DNA of 39,771 bases. It comes from a virus. Below the pieces are notes generated by a model. The model was not told the DNA's origin. It saw nothing but the letters and a program-made list of their open reading frames with translations, and did not search any database. Shown here piece by piece: positions 19,051-27,212 of this stretch. The stretch covers positions 1 through 39,771 of IMG/VR virus record IMGVR_UViG_3300030107_003032, one strand, 5' to 3'. The stretch's first letter is position 1. The number at the start of each line of letters is the position of its first letter. Made by a program: the position numbers and the translations under genes.

Positions 19051-19659
19051 ATGTGGGGATTAGTAGAATCAGGATCAATTACAAAAATAATAAATAAACC
19101 AAGAGGTATGGTTATTGGCGATACTCGTCATTCAAGAAAAATATTTGAATTATGGAGTAAGTCTGAACTAGAGGCTAAAGGTATTTATGAAGTAGAATTT
19201 GATAACACTAATAAAAAAGATGAGCAATGGTATATCAATACCAATCAATCATTTGCTTTTGCTGACGGAAAAATTACAGCAAGTTATGGAACAGCTACTG
19301 CTAAAGCTCATGCTGATACTTTATTTACAGCACAAGATGAAACTGATGGTTTAGGTACTGAAGGTGAAGTTAAAACTAGAGGATTAAAATATAATTTAAT
19401 TCAAAATATTAAAAAACAAGCTGCTGGAATATTACAAGAAACAGATTGGTACATTACTAGAAAAGCAGATGCTGGAACAGCTGTACCAAGTGCTATTACA
19501 ACACATAGAGCAGCCGTAAGAACTAAAGCTGCATCTCAAGAAACTCAAATTACAAACGCAGCAGACACACCAGCTCTTGAGACTTTATACACATATACAG
19601 AACAAGAGGATGGTTCAATTACTAGACCATTAGGTGAGCTGCCAAGATTGGAAAGTTAA
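19051..19659 (+). CDS. Tail fibre assembly protein/chaperone-like
   Basis: A 202-aa protein with a GGAGAT site before the ATG. The C-terminal part (ILQETDWYITRKADAGTAVP, then ITTHRAAVRTKAASQE) matches the phage tail assembly chaperone type, which carries an ETDWYVTR-like motif and assists fibre folding. The N-terminal 100 residues are not recognised. It overlaps the next adhesin start by 1 nt, fitting a co-translated fibre module. Confidence 0.7.
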   Translation: MWGLVESGSITKIINKPRGMVIGDTRHSRKIFELWSKSELEAKGIYEVEFDNTNKKDEQWYINTNQSFAFADGKITASYGTATAKAHADTLFTAQDETDGLGTEGEVKTRGLKYNLIQNIKKQAAGILQETDWYITRKADAGTAVPSAITTHRAAVRTKAASQETQITNAADTPALETLYTYTEQEDGSITRPLGELPRLES

Positions 19660-21095
19660 TGATTCCAATTTTAACAGGCAACGTAGCATCAGCATTGCCA
19701 ACAGGTTATAACGTAGCTAATTCTGCTATGTTTAATAGTGCTGATAGTGCATATTTAGATCACACTCACGGAGCAGTTACAAGCACACGAAAAAACACTT
19801 TTTCTTTTTGGGTTAAAAGAGGATTGTTAGGTGCTTATCAATATATAATTTCAACAAGAAATGGAACTAGCACAAATAGAGATGGGATAGCTTTTAATGA
19901 TTCCGATCAAATTGATATAAGATATAACGCTGGATCATCTTCTCCAATAAGACTTACAACTACTAGAGTTTTTAGAGACCCTACGGCTTTTATGCACATA
20001 GTGGTTGCTGTTGATACAGAACAAGGTACAGCATCAAATAGAATTAAAGTCTATATAAATGGCACCCAAGAAACAACTTTTGCTACTGCTAATTATATGG
20101 ATGAAGATTATGATTTTGCTTTAAATGCAAAAACAGATCAAACGACTGATATAGGAAATGACGCAAGATCAGATGGTGCTTATTTTGATGGACATTTAGC
20201 AGAATTTGTAGCTATTGATGGTACACAAAATGCCGTTACAGATTTTGGAGAGTTTGATGAAGATTCTCCTACAATATGGAAACCAAAAGATGTATCAGGT
20301 TTAACATTTGGTAATGCTGGATTTTATTTAGATTTTGAAAATTCAGCAGAATTAGGAACAGATGTATCAGGAAATTCAAATACTTTTTCTGAAAATAATC
20401 TAGCCGCAACAGACCAAGGCTTAGACAGTTGTACTAATAATTTTGCTACTTTTAATCCACTTTATAAGTCTGCAAATCAACCAACATATTCTAACGGAAA
20501 TACTACTGCAACAAGTAGCGGAAGTGGTTTTCGTCTTTCTTTTTCAACAATAGCTGTTTCTACAGGTAAATGGTATGCAGAATTTAAAAGAGGAGCAGGT
20601 GAAATGATGATAGGAATTTCATCAACCAATGATGCAGAAACTCTTTATAATGTAACAGATTACTATTTAGGCGAAACAGCAAAAAGTGTTGGTATTGCAG
20701 AAAATGATGGAGATTATATTATAAACGCAAGTCAAACAGGTTATGGTGCTAGTTATGCAGACGGCACTACTATTGGTATTGCTTTAGATCTCGATAATAA
20801 AAAATTATATGCCTCTAAAAATGGCGATTGGAGTAATGGTTCAGGTTCTTGGGCTAGCTCAACTTTTAATTCTAGCACAGGTGCAATAGATATTTCTTCT
20901 GTAATAGCTAGTGGAGAATATGCTTATCTTGGATGTAGCAATACAGGTACAAGTACCGTTAGTGCTAATTTTGGCTCTCCATATTATTCAATTTCATCAG
21001 CGAACAGTGATGGCAATAATCGGGGATCGTTTGAATTTTCCGTGCCTGCGAATTTTTATTCCTTGTGTTCGGCTAATTTGGCGGAGTTTGGATAA
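19659..21095 (+). CDS. Adhesin-like protein with LamG and SPRY-like domains
   Basis: A 478-aa beta-rich protein. Residues about 30-215 have a concanavalin/LamG-like layout (NTFSFWVKRG...FMHIVVAVDTE...IKVYINGTQETTF...DGHLAEFVAIDG). Residues about 285-465 have a SPRY-like pattern (STGKWYAEFKRGAGEMMIGIS...GIALDLDNKKLYASKNGDW). Both folds bind sugars or proteins, so this is probably a receptor-binding virion protein. Comparable proteins follow fibres in other marine phages. It overlaps both neighbours by 1 nt. Confidence 0.78.
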   Translation: MIPILTGNVASALPTGYNVANSAMFNSADSAYLDHTHGAVTSTRKNTFSFWVKRGLLGAYQYIISTRNGTSTNRDGIAFNDSDQIDIRYNAGSSSPIRLTTTRVFRDPTAFMHIVVAVDTEQGTASNRIKVYINGTQETTFATANYMDEDYDFALNAKTDQTTDIGNDARSDGAYFDGHLAEFVAIDGTQNAVTDFGEFDEDSPTIWKPKDVSGLTFGNAGFYLDFENSAELGTDVSGNSNTFSENNLAATDQGLDSCTNNFATFNPLYKSANQPTYSNGNTTATSSGSGFRLSFSTIAVSTGKWYAEFKRGAGEMMIGISSTNDAETLYNVTDYYLGETAKSVGIAENDGDYIINASQTGYGASYADGTTIGIALDLDNKKLYASKNGDWSNGSGSWASSTFNSSTGAIDISSVIASGEYAYLGCSNTGTSTVSANFGSPYYSISSANSDGNNRGSFEFSVPANFYSLCSANLAEFG

Positions 21096-22162
21096 TGGCT
21101 TATACAACAATAGATAATCCTGAACTTTATTTCCAATGTAAGACTTATAGCGGAAATGGAACAGCAATAGGTAGTGGTGGACAAGCTATTACTTTAGATG
21201 GATCTGAAAATATGCAACCCGATATGGTCTGGGTTAAATCCCGTACAGATAGCCAAAACCATAATCTTTGCGATTCTGCCAGGGGAGCAACAGAAATAAT
21301 TTATGTTAATAGTACGTACTTTGACGAAACTAAAGCTGAAGCTATAGCCTCTTTTAATTCAGATGGTTTTACAGTAGGAAATTGGGAACAAGTAAATGAC
21401 TCAGGAGATACATTTGTCGCTTGGTGTTGGAAGGGTGGAACAACATCAGGAATAACTACAAATGGTTCAACAACAATTACTCCATCTCATTATTCTTTTA
21501 ATGCTACAGCTGGAATTGCAATTTTAAAATATACTGGAAATTCAACAGCTGGTGCAAAATTAGCACACGGTATTGGTGGTTGTGATGCGTTTTGGATTAA
21601 AAGAACAGCAGCTGCTGGAGACGATTGGAGAACCTATAATAGAAATTTAGGTGGTACTAAAAATATTAAATTAAATAGTGATGACCCAGCCGCTACCGGA
21701 ACTAATATATTTAATGATACTAATCCTGATAGTGTTAATATAACTTTAGGTAGTCATAATTCTGCAAACGCATCAGATGCTATGATTTGTTATGCTTTTA
21801 AATCTATTCAAGGATTTTCAAAAGTAGGTTCTTATGAAGGAAACGGAAATGCATCCGGAAGCTACATTCATCTCGGATTTAAACCAGCATTTTTGATAGT
21901 AACAAATGCAGATGCTTCAAGTTGTGATTGGGTAATTTATGATAATAAAAGAAGTGGTTATAATGGAGATAATAGACTTGTTTATCCTAGTTTAACTAAT
22001 ACTGAAGAAGCGGGGTCAGCTTTACCAATTGATTTTTTATCAAATGGCTTTAAACCTAGAACTACAGCAAACCTTGTTAATTCAACTGATACATTTGTTT
22101 ATGTAGCATTTGCAGAATCTCCATTCGTAAATTCCGAAGGTGTTCCAAACAACGCAAGGTAA
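21095..22162 (+). CDS. Fibre-associated protein of marine-phage type (DUF7483-like)
   Basis: A 355-aa protein with the pattern QPDMVWVKSRTDSQNHNLCD, FDETKAEAIASFNSDGFTVG, TFVAWCWKGG and KVGSYEGNGNASGSYIHLGF. This pattern is widespread in tail proteins of marine cyanophages and pelagiphages. It is Gly/Ser/Asn-rich and beta-rich, with no enzyme motif. It continues the fibre operon with a 1-nt overlap. A role in cell-surface recognition is inferred from position. Confidence 0.72.
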   Translation: MAYTTIDNPELYFQCKTYSGNGTAIGSGGQAITLDGSENMQPDMVWVKSRTDSQNHNLCDSARGATEIIYVNSTYFDETKAEAIASFNSDGFTVGNWEQVNDSGDTFVAWCWKGGTTSGITTNGSTTITPSHYSFNATAGIAILKYTGNSTAGAKLAHGIGGCDAFWIKRTAAAGDDWRTYNRNLGGTKNIKLNSDDPAATGTNIFNDTNPDSVNITLGSHNSANASDAMICYAFKSIQGFSKVGSYEGNGNASGSYIHLGFKPAFLIVTNADASSCDWVIYDNKRSGYNGDNRLVYPSLTNTEEAGSALPIDFLSNGFKPRTTANLVNSTDTFVYVAFAESPFVNSEGVPNNAR

Positions 22163-22166
22163 GACT

Positions 22167-22379
22167 ATGAAAGTGCTACTCGTTATGATTATGTGTAGTG
22201 CTGTTCAGCAAGAATGCCTTGCTCCACATCAAATGCCAATTCTATACGATAATTATTACGATTGTTTAAATGCTGGCTATGATGAGGCAATTAAAAAACA
22301 AAAAGAAATAGGAAAGACAGAAACTAATAAACATCAGATCTTTGTTAGGTTTAGATGTCAATATTTAAATGAAACGTAA
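22167..22379 (+). CDS. Small secreted cysteine-containing protein
   Basis: About 70 aa from ATG 22167, which lies 4 nt past the fibre stop. A longer reading from 22140 would overlap the fibre gene. The N-terminus (MKVLLVMIMCSAV) is a short hydrophobic signal, and the rest carries Cys at QQEC, YYDCLNAG and FRCQ, which suggests disulfides outside the cytoplasm. It is the first gene of the lysis/envelope block. Function not recognised. Confidence 0.6.
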   Translation: MKVLLVMIMCSAVQQECLAPHQMPILYDNYYDCLNAGYDEAIKKQKEIGKTETNKHQIFVRFRCQYLNET

Positions 22380-22599
22380 AAAGAAAAGATTAGTTTCTGA
22401 AAACACTAACGCAATAAAAATTTCATATCACGAAAAGGTATGTCAAGAACGTATGAAAACTATTTTTAAAGTTTTAGACGAAATGCGTAAAGATGTTAAA
22501 GATTTAAAAGCTGATATGAATAGAGGTAAAGGAGCTGCTGCAATAATAATATTACTTGGAGGTTTGCTTGGCTCGGTATTCTACTTCTTCACGAGATAG
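22369..22599 (+). CDS. Tail-anchored membrane protein, holin candidate
   Basis: A 76-aa protein with a basic start (MKRKKKR), a helical coiled-coil-like middle (MKTIFKVLDEMRKDVKDLKADM) and one C-terminal membrane segment (GAAAIIILLGGLLGSVFYFF). This is the layout of XhlA-type lysis proteins. It lies two genes before the endolysin and overlaps both neighbours, so a lysis role is likely. Topology and pore activity are inferred. Confidence 0.6.
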   Translation: MKRKKKRLVSENTNAIKISYHEKVCQERMKTIFKVLDEMRKDVKDLKADMNRGKGAAAIIILLGGLLGSVFYFFTR

Positions 22600-22867
22600 A
22601 AAAACTGCATCTGTTGGTTTAAGTAATGAACTATTAGCACAGGCTAAGTTTGCTAAGGATCCAGACTTAATTGTCTTTGTTCCTGTTGGCGGTACTGGAC
22701 CCATAGATATTCTAACTTTAAACACTAAGACAAAAGAGATTAAAACTTATGATGTTAAAACTAGAAATTACCGAAGTAATGGTTGGAAGATTAATAGAGG
22801 TAGAACTAAGGAACAAAAAAAACTAGGTGTTAAAATTTTTAATTTTGACCCGAATAAGGATTTATAA
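22568..22867 (+). CDS. Small PD-(D/E)XK nuclease, resolvase-like
   Basis: About 99 aa from TTG 22568, chosen because GGAGG sits 5 nt upstream; it overlaps the holin candidate by 32 nt in another frame. The fold signature is Glu21, then PID at 45-47 and TYDVKT at 60-65 (Asp62-X-Lys64). That is the classic metal-binding order of PD-(D/E)XK nucleases such as Holliday-junction resolvases. It could trim replicative DNA branches before packaging. Placement within the lysis genes is unusual. Confidence 0.68.
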   Translation: MARYSTSSRDRKTASVGLSNELLAQAKFAKDPDLIVFVPVGGTGPIDILTLNTKTKEIKTYDVKTRNYRSNGWKINRGRTKEQKKLGVKIFNFDPNKDL

Positions 22868-22870
22868 TTT

Positions 22871-23299
22871 ATGGATGATGTTAAACAAAGAATTAAGGAA
22901 CATGAAGGTTTTAGGGATACTATGTATTCCGATAGTCTTGGTTTCGCTACTATTGGTTATGGTCATTTGGTATTACCCAGCGATCATTTTGTGGAGGGTC
23001 AGCCGTATCCTAAAGAACAGCTTGAAGATCTTTTCGACATGGATTTCAACCAAGCTCTACAATCTGCGGATGACTTACTTAGAGAAATAGAAAGCAATCA
23101 TATTATTAGAGGTGTGATTTGTGAGATGTGTTTTCAATTAGGTAAGCCAAGAGTTATGAAATTTAAAAAGATGTGGCAAGCTCTCAAAGATAAAGATTAT
23201 GAAGAGGCAGCTAATCAAATGATTGATAGTGCCTGGCATAAACAGACGACTTCAAGATGTGAAAGTTTAGCAAGCGTCATGAGAGGATGCAATAAATAA
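22871..23299 (+). CDS. Endolysin, GH24 lysozyme
   Basis: A 142-aa T4-lysozyme-type muramidase that cuts the MurNAc-GlcNAc bond of peptidoglycan. The active-site block near residues 8-32 (IKEHEGFRDTMYSDSLGFAT, then IGYGH) has Glu12, Asp21 and Thr27 at the same spacing as T4 Glu11-Asp20-Thr26. There is no signal peptide, so it should depend on a holin for release. It sits between the two holin candidates. Confidence 0.92.
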   Translation: MDDVKQRIKEHEGFRDTMYSDSLGFATIGYGHLVLPSDHFVEGQPYPKEQLEDLFDMDFNQALQSADDLLREIESNHIIRGVICEMCFQLGKPRVMKFKKMWQALKDKDYEEAANQMIDSAWHKQTTSRCESLASVMRGCNK

Positions 23300-23300
23300 T

Positions 23301-23687
23301 ATGTGGTTTGGATTAGCAAAGATAGCATTACAAACAGGAGCTAAAGTTTATTCAAATAAACAAAAGCAAAAAGAGGCTATGTCTCAAGCAGCTTTATTAA
23401 CTGCTGAAAAAATGGCTAGAGGTGAAACTGAATATCAAGGCAAACTTCTTGAGGCTAGACAAAATGATTACAAAGATGAATTTGTTTTAATCATTTTATC
23501 TGCTCCCATAATTGTACTTGCCTATGCAGTATTTAGTGATGATCCAGCAATGATGCAGAAAATAGAATTATTCTTCCATCACTTTGGTAATCTTCCAGTA
23601 TGGTTCCAAACTTTATGGATTACAGTTGTAGCTAGTATTTTTGGTATTAAAGGAACACAAATATTTAAAAACGGAGGGAAAAAATAA
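23301..23687 (+). CDS. Holin-like membrane protein
   Basis: A 128-aa protein with a charged N-terminal half. Two or three hydrophobic stretches follow (EFVLIILSAPIIVLAYAVF, FHHFGNLPVWFQTLWITVVA). The W-F-...-LWITVVASIFGIKG end resembles the three-TM holins of gene-transfer-agent type. Position next to the endolysin supports a role in timed membrane permeabilisation. Which of the two candidates is the main holin cannot be told from sequence. Confidence 0.72.
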   Translation: MWFGLAKIALQTGAKVYSNKQKQKEAMSQAALLTAEKMARGETEYQGKLLEARQNDYKDEFVLIILSAPIIVLAYAVFSDDPAMMQKIELFFHHFGNLPVWFQTLWITVVASIFGIKGTQIFKNGGKK

Positions 23688-23974
23688 TGCCAATAACTAA
23701 ATCAGATTTTGATCCTAATTGTTTTGGTGGTCAATACCAAGATCCACCAGAAACATTACACTTTCAGTATGAAGGTGTGAGATGTCAAAACTATGTGTAT
23801 CGTTATGTATTGGTCGATAAGTTTAGACCCAACAAAATAGATTCAAGAAGTAAGAAAACGGAAGAAGAAAAGAATTTAGATCACAAACAGATTGTTGTTA
23901 AATATAAAAGATGCGAACACCATCAAGAGGTAAAGCCTAGCTTTATAGATAAGATTAAAAAAGTTTTATTCTAA
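23687..23974 (+). CDS. Unknown small protein
   Basis: A 95-aa soluble protein overlapping the holin stop by 1 nt and the next small gene by 1 nt. It contains scattered Cys (NCFGGQY, RCQNYV, KRCEHH) and a basic, charged C-terminal half. No motif or family is recognised. The tight overlaps and shared codon usage argue it is a true gene of the lysis block. Confidence 0.6.
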   Translation: MPITKSDFDPNCFGGQYQDPPETLHFQYEGVRCQNYVYRYVLVDKFRPNKIDSRSKKTEEEKNLDHKQIVVKYKRCEHHQEVKPSFIDKIKKVLF

Positions 23975-24108
23975 TGGCAAAAAAAAGACCATTATTCGGT
24001 GTCAGTAATTATATAAAAAAAACAAGAAAAAAAAGAAAAGGCAGACACGCTAAAAGTTATTCAAAGCGTGTTCCGTCAAGAAGTAAGTATAGGGGTCAAG
24101 GCAGATGA
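23974..24108 (+). CDS. Very basic 44-aa protein
   Basis: An extremely basic protein (MAKKRPLFGVSNYIKKTRKK..., ending SKYRGQGR) with nearly half Lys, Arg or His. It starts in a TAATG overlap with the previous stop and ends in an ATGA overlap with the next start. It recalls the 42-aa basic protein at 5161-5289 in character but not in sequence. It may bind nucleic acid or ribosomes; function unknown. Confidence 0.65.
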   Translation: MAKKRPLFGVSNYIKKTRKKRKGRHAKSYSKRVPSRSKYRGQGR

Positions 24109-24464
24109 AGATAAACGATAATACAAATATAAGTTTGCCAGTTAGAAATCTTATAGCTTTATTAGCTGCTGTGGGTATGGGTATCTTTGCTTATACAGAA
24201 ATTACTACTCGTCTTACTTCATTAGAAACTTCTAGGGAATTATTTACTGCTGATTTGCTAAAGAAGTCAGAACAATTACCAACAGATCAAGAACAGTTTA
24301 TGTTGGTAGAAGATCTATATAAATCTGTAGAAAAAATTGAAGTTAGAATTGAAGATATGATGCACAACAAAGTGAATATAGAATATATACAAAAACAATT
24401 ATCAAAAGCTCTTACTGATATTGAAGAATTAAAAGACAAAGTTAGAGCAAATGGATCGCATTAA
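24105..24464 (+). CDS. Signal-anchored coiled-coil protein
   Basis: A 119-aa protein with a single membrane segment at residues about 13-30 (VRNLIALLAAVGMGIFAY). A long helical, probably coiled-coil domain follows (YKSVEKIEVRIEDMM, IQKQLSKALTDIEELKDKV). It resembles an inner-membrane spanin in layout, though no paired outer-membrane lipoprotein is adjacent. It starts in an ATGA overlap with the basic gene. Confidence 0.62.
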   Translation: MKINDNTNISLPVRNLIALLAAVGMGIFAYTEITTRLTSLETSRELFTADLLKKSEQLPTDQEQFMLVEDLYKSVEKIEVRIEDMMHNKVNIEYIQKQLSKALTDIEELKDKVRANGSH

Positions 24465-24674
24465 ATGGAAATTGTTGTAGCACTTTTAATGTTTGTAGAT
24501 CATGAGATTAAAGAGCATCGTATTCAAGACTCAATGAGTGTCTGCTTAAAGCATAAGCGAGAGGCATCACGACAGATTAATGAAAACATAGAATACAAGT
24601 GTATTAAAACTAAAGCAGAATTAGAAACTAATATTGATGGAACTAAATCCATTAAAAAAATTATCTTAGAATAA
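24465..24674 (+). CDS. Small putative exported protein
   Basis: A 69-aa protein beginning directly after the preceding stop. A short hydrophobic start (MEIVVALLMFV) precedes charged helical sequence with two Cys (MSVCLKHK, YKCIKTK) about 20 residues apart, possibly a disulfide. The pattern is similar to the 70-aa protein at 22167 in size and style. No known family was recognised. Confidence 0.55.
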   Translation: MEIVVALLMFVDHEIKEHRIQDSMSVCLKHKREASRQINENIEYKCIKTKAELETNIDGTKSIKKIILE

Positions 24675-24686
24675 CTATGAGGGAGA

Positions 24687-25253
24687 ATGAAAAAATTAAT
24701 TATATTATTTTTGCTGCTAACAACATCGGTGTACGCTGGCTCAACTCAGACTAATGTTAGCGGAAGTAATACTGCTATAGAAGGAAATTATACAGGCGGC
24801 TCAACCACTTATGAAAGTGGATCCTCATCTAGTTCAACAACAAATTCTACAAGTAATTCTAATATAAGATCTGCACCACCAACCTCTGCATCACCAGGAG
24901 TAAACACTTCTAATAATTGTGCTATTGCTTTATCAGGTGGAGTACAGACTTTTTCTATTGGAGTATCAGGTGGTAAATCTTATCAAGATAAAACTTGCGA
25001 ATTAATTGCTTTATCAAAAACATTAAGCGGTATGGGTATGAAGGTTGCTGCAATTAGTTTGTTATGTAGCGATGAAAGAGTTTTTGAAGCTATGTTTATG
25101 GCAAAAACTTATTGTCCCGTGGATGGTGAAATAGGAGAGAAAGCCTACAACTTATTAGTTAGCAAATACAATTACGAAATGCCTAGTTATAAAAAGTATG
25201 TAGCACTTGAAAAAAAAAACAAAAACAAAATTAAAATAGAGAAATTACAATGA
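24687..25253 (+). CDS. Secreted Ser/Thr-rich protein
   Basis: A 188-aa protein with a clear signal peptide (MKKLIILFLLLTTSVYA, cleavage near residue 17). A low-complexity Ser/Thr/Asn/Gly tract covers residues about 18-70. A compact domain with Cys pairs follows (NNCAIAL, KTCELIAL, LLCSDER, TYCPVDG). It should be periplasmic or envelope-associated. Similar proteins occur near lysis genes of marine phages. The low-complexity tract may be a flexible linker; enzymatic role unknown. Confidence 0.68.
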   Translation: MKKLIILFLLLTTSVYAGSTQTNVSGSNTAIEGNYTGGSTTYESGSSSSSTTNSTSNSNIRSAPPTSASPGVNTSNNCAIALSGGVQTFSIGVSGGKSYQDKTCELIALSKTLSGMGMKVAAISLLCSDERVFEAMFMAKTYCPVDGEIGEKAYNLLVSKYNYEMPSYKKYVALEKKNKNKIKIEKLQ

Positions 25254-25363
25254 TTTGGTTTCTTTTATTTACAGGAGTAATGGTTTATGCGGTATATGCT
25301 ATCAATACTTTTGCTGATGATGTTAACCCTTACAACTTCAGCAGAAGAGATAACGACAAGTAA
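25250..25363 (+). CDS. 37-aa membrane microprotein overlapping the next gene
   Basis: MIWFLLFTGVMVYAVYAINT followed by a polar tail ending RRDNDK. It starts in an ATGA overlap with the preceding stop, and its last 77 nt overlap the signal-peptide region of the next gene in another frame. One membrane helix is obvious. Translational coupling supports it being real, but its shortness leaves doubt. Confidence 0.5.
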   Translation: MIWFLLFTGVMVYAVYAINTFADDVNPYNFSRRDNDK

Positions 25364-26729
25364 TTTACTTCCTAATGCTGGAGACAATGCGTCATCAGCT
25401 CAGAGTGTAGATAATAACATACCTAATGTTGCATCAAGCTGTGCAGAATTTACAGTAAATGGAGCAACTTGTTTTTCTAATGAAATTGAAACAACGGGAA
25501 CAGGTACAGTTAAAGCAACAGGTTCCTTATTAAATATTACAACCAACTCTGACACGACTACTCAAGATAAATTAAACAATGGAATTACTTTAGATAGTAC
25601 GACTATTGTTCAAAACTGTGAGTGGGATGGATCTTCTAATGAATGTGGAGATCGAGCTGGTGCAAGAGATACTTTTAAAACAACAGTAAAGATATTAGAT
25701 ACTAATGGAAATACTTTAGCATCAATAGATCAGATAAGAAATACTGATAGCCATTATTATTCTAATGCTCATAAATATACTGACCAGGTTATCTATACAG
25801 GAACAGGCTCTAATTCCTTTGATTGGACTTGGACAGGAATAGATAACAATGCTAATCCAGGTAATCTTGGTGGACCCAATCTACTTGGTGCATCTTTAAC
25901 TATGACGTATGAAAATGTAGTTTTAGAAGTAGAAACACAAACCGCTTTAAATGAAGTAAGTAGTGTTATAAATGCTACTGAAATTGAAGAAGCTATAAGT
26001 GTTGAGATTAAAGAGGAGACTAAAAGTTTAATTAATAAAGTTCAAACTATTTCAGCTACACCTTTACCTAGTAAAACTAAGGTGGTTCAAGTTACAGCAG
26101 CTATTAAAAAGTTTGAAAAGAAAACTGGAGCTAAGGTAGTTAAAGCTCAGATAACATCGCAGCCAACATTAACACCTACTAATACACCAACAGCTGTGGT
26201 TCAAACTAAAAAAGTTAAGGAAGAAAAGAAACCTAAAGCTATTGCAAAACAAATAATACAATCAACTGCCAGAGAGGAAAAAACAAATGAAAAAGAAGAA
26301 AAACAAAAAGAACAAAAATCAGAAAAACAAACAGAAGAAAAACAAGAAAAAAAACAAGAAAAGAAGATAGTATCTACTAAGACTAAAACTAAGAATACTA
26401 AAGTATCTAAGCTAGATGCTGCTATGGATAAGGTAGATGCCGTGGTCAAAGATACTGCAAAAAATCTTGAAGTTAAAAATATTATTTTGTTAGATGCAAT
26501 GTCTGGAGAGAATAGTCTTAATGCTTATCTTAACCAGGCATTTTATAAAACTAAAGATATTTATTTAAATCAGAATTTTATTATAGATAATCGAAAGATC
26601 TATAATGAAGTAAGTCTTGTAAGTTATATGGAAAACGATCCATTGTTTATTAAAAACAAAATTTTACAAGATATTAATTATCAAAAACAAAGACTTATCT
26701 TAAAATTGAAGGAGTTAAAAAATGGGTAA
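25287..26729 (+). CDS. Exported protein with long Lys/Glu-rich stalk
   Basis: A 480-aa protein with a signal peptide (RYMLSILLLMMLTLTTSA, cleavage near residue 19) and AGGAG 9 nt before the ATG. Residues about 20-215 form a beta-rich domain (NLLPNAGDNASSAQSVDNN, SFDWTWTGIDNNANPGNLGG). Residues about 215-390 are helical, with a highly charged KEEKQKEQKSEKQ-type stretch. The C-terminal 80 residues are helical again. It looks like a periplasm-spanning or surface protein. Role in lysis or in altering the infected cell surface is not established. Confidence 0.66.
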   Translation: MRYMLSILLLMMLTLTTSAEEITTSNLLPNAGDNASSAQSVDNNIPNVASSCAEFTVNGATCFSNEIETTGTGTVKATGSLLNITTNSDTTTQDKLNNGITLDSTTIVQNCEWDGSSNECGDRAGARDTFKTTVKILDTNGNTLASIDQIRNTDSHYYSNAHKYTDQVIYTGTGSNSFDWTWTGIDNNANPGNLGGPNLLGASLTMTYENVVLEVETQTALNEVSSVINATEIEEAISVEIKEETKSLINKVQTISATPLPSKTKVVQVTAAIKKFEKKTGAKVVKAQITSQPTLTPTNTPTAVVQTKKVKEEKKPKAIAKQIIQSTAREEKTNEKEEKQKEQKSEKQTEEKQEKKQEKKIVSTKTKTKNTKVSKLDAAMDKVDAVVKDTAKNLEVKNIILLDAMSGENSLNAYLNQAFYKTKDIYLNQNFIIDNRKIYNEVSLVSYMENDPLFIKNKILQDINYQKQRLILKLKELKNG

Positions 26730-26982
26730 ACTTAAAGATCAATTAGCGGGTATAGCTGCATTGATAGCAGCTGTAGTTGCAATCGGTGGTGGCTTTGCAA
26801 AGTTTGGAGAAATGCAAACACAATTAAACACATTGTCTGAACAGACAGCACCAGATCTTACACCGCTTGCTGCACTTATTGGTGAGAACAATAAAAATAT
26901 TGCAGTATTACAAACGGAAGTAGAATTACTTAATCTTACAATTAAGGAAATGAAAGCTAAAGCATCTAATCCTTTACAATAA
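26722..26982 (+). CDS. Small membrane-anchored coiled-coil protein
   Basis: An 86-aa protein overlapping the previous gene end by 8 nt. It has one Ala/Ile/Val-rich membrane segment (LAGIAALIAAVVAIGGGF), then helical sequence (NKNIAVLQTEVELLNLTIKE). It is the last gene of the rightward late block and ends 5 nt before the tRNA. In form it repeats the 119-aa anchored protein at 24105. Confidence 0.65.
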   Translation: MGKLKDQLAGIAALIAAVVAIGGGFAKFGEMQTQLNTLSEQTAPDLTPLAALIGENNKNIAVLQTEVELLNLTIKEMKAKASNPLQ

Positions 26983-26987
26983 GATCC

Positions 26988-27064
26988 TGGTCTGGCTGGT
27001 TGGATTTGAACCAACGATCCTCTGCTCCCAAAGCAGATGCGATACCAGGCTTCGCTACAGCCAG
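26988..27064 (-). tRNA. tRNA-Pro (anticodon UGG), complete
   Basis: On the minus strand a full cloverleaf can be drawn. The acceptor stem CTGGCTG/CAGCCAG has 7 perfect pairs. The D-stem is GCGA/TCGC, the anticodon stem is TCTGC/GCAGA around loop TTTGGGA (anticodon TGG), and the T-stem is GTTGG/CCAAC around TTCAAAT. A discriminator A and an encoded CCA follow. The first base is C, as usual for bacterial tRNA-Pro. It lies downstream of the integrase on the same strand, so it may be read from that transcript. Such tRNAs are also common integration targets. Confidence 0.93.
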
Positions 27065-27077
27065 AACTTCTATAAAA

Positions 27078-27097
27078 ACAGAGACTAAACAGAGACT
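27078..27097 (+). repeat. Paired ACAGAGACT repeats beside the tRNA
   Basis: ACAGAGACT occurs at 27078-27086 and 27089-27097, 11 bp apart, which is one helical turn. The same 9-mer family recurs as pairs at 27275-27295 and, inverted, at 38651-38671. Evenly phased short repeats near an integrase are typical of arm-type integrase or excisionase sites. The protein bound is inferred. Confidence 0.7.
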
Positions 27098-27212
27098 ATA
27101 CGATAAATCAATCTGATATATCACTTATAAATCAATGCTTATTTATATGGATTTTTGGCAACTATTTAGTTTCTATTTTAGGTAGAAGTGTTGTAAACAT
27201 TAACTTAATTGG

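Noticed and set aside
26201-26449. 82-aa minus-strand frame rich in Phe, Ser and Cys
   Set aside because: It is the complement of the Lys/Glu/Gln-rich stalk of the exported protein and has no start signal.
26739-27014. 91-aa minus-strand frame over the tRNA
   Set aside because: It starts inside a perfect tRNA gene and is antisense to a membrane-protein gene; no ribosome site.
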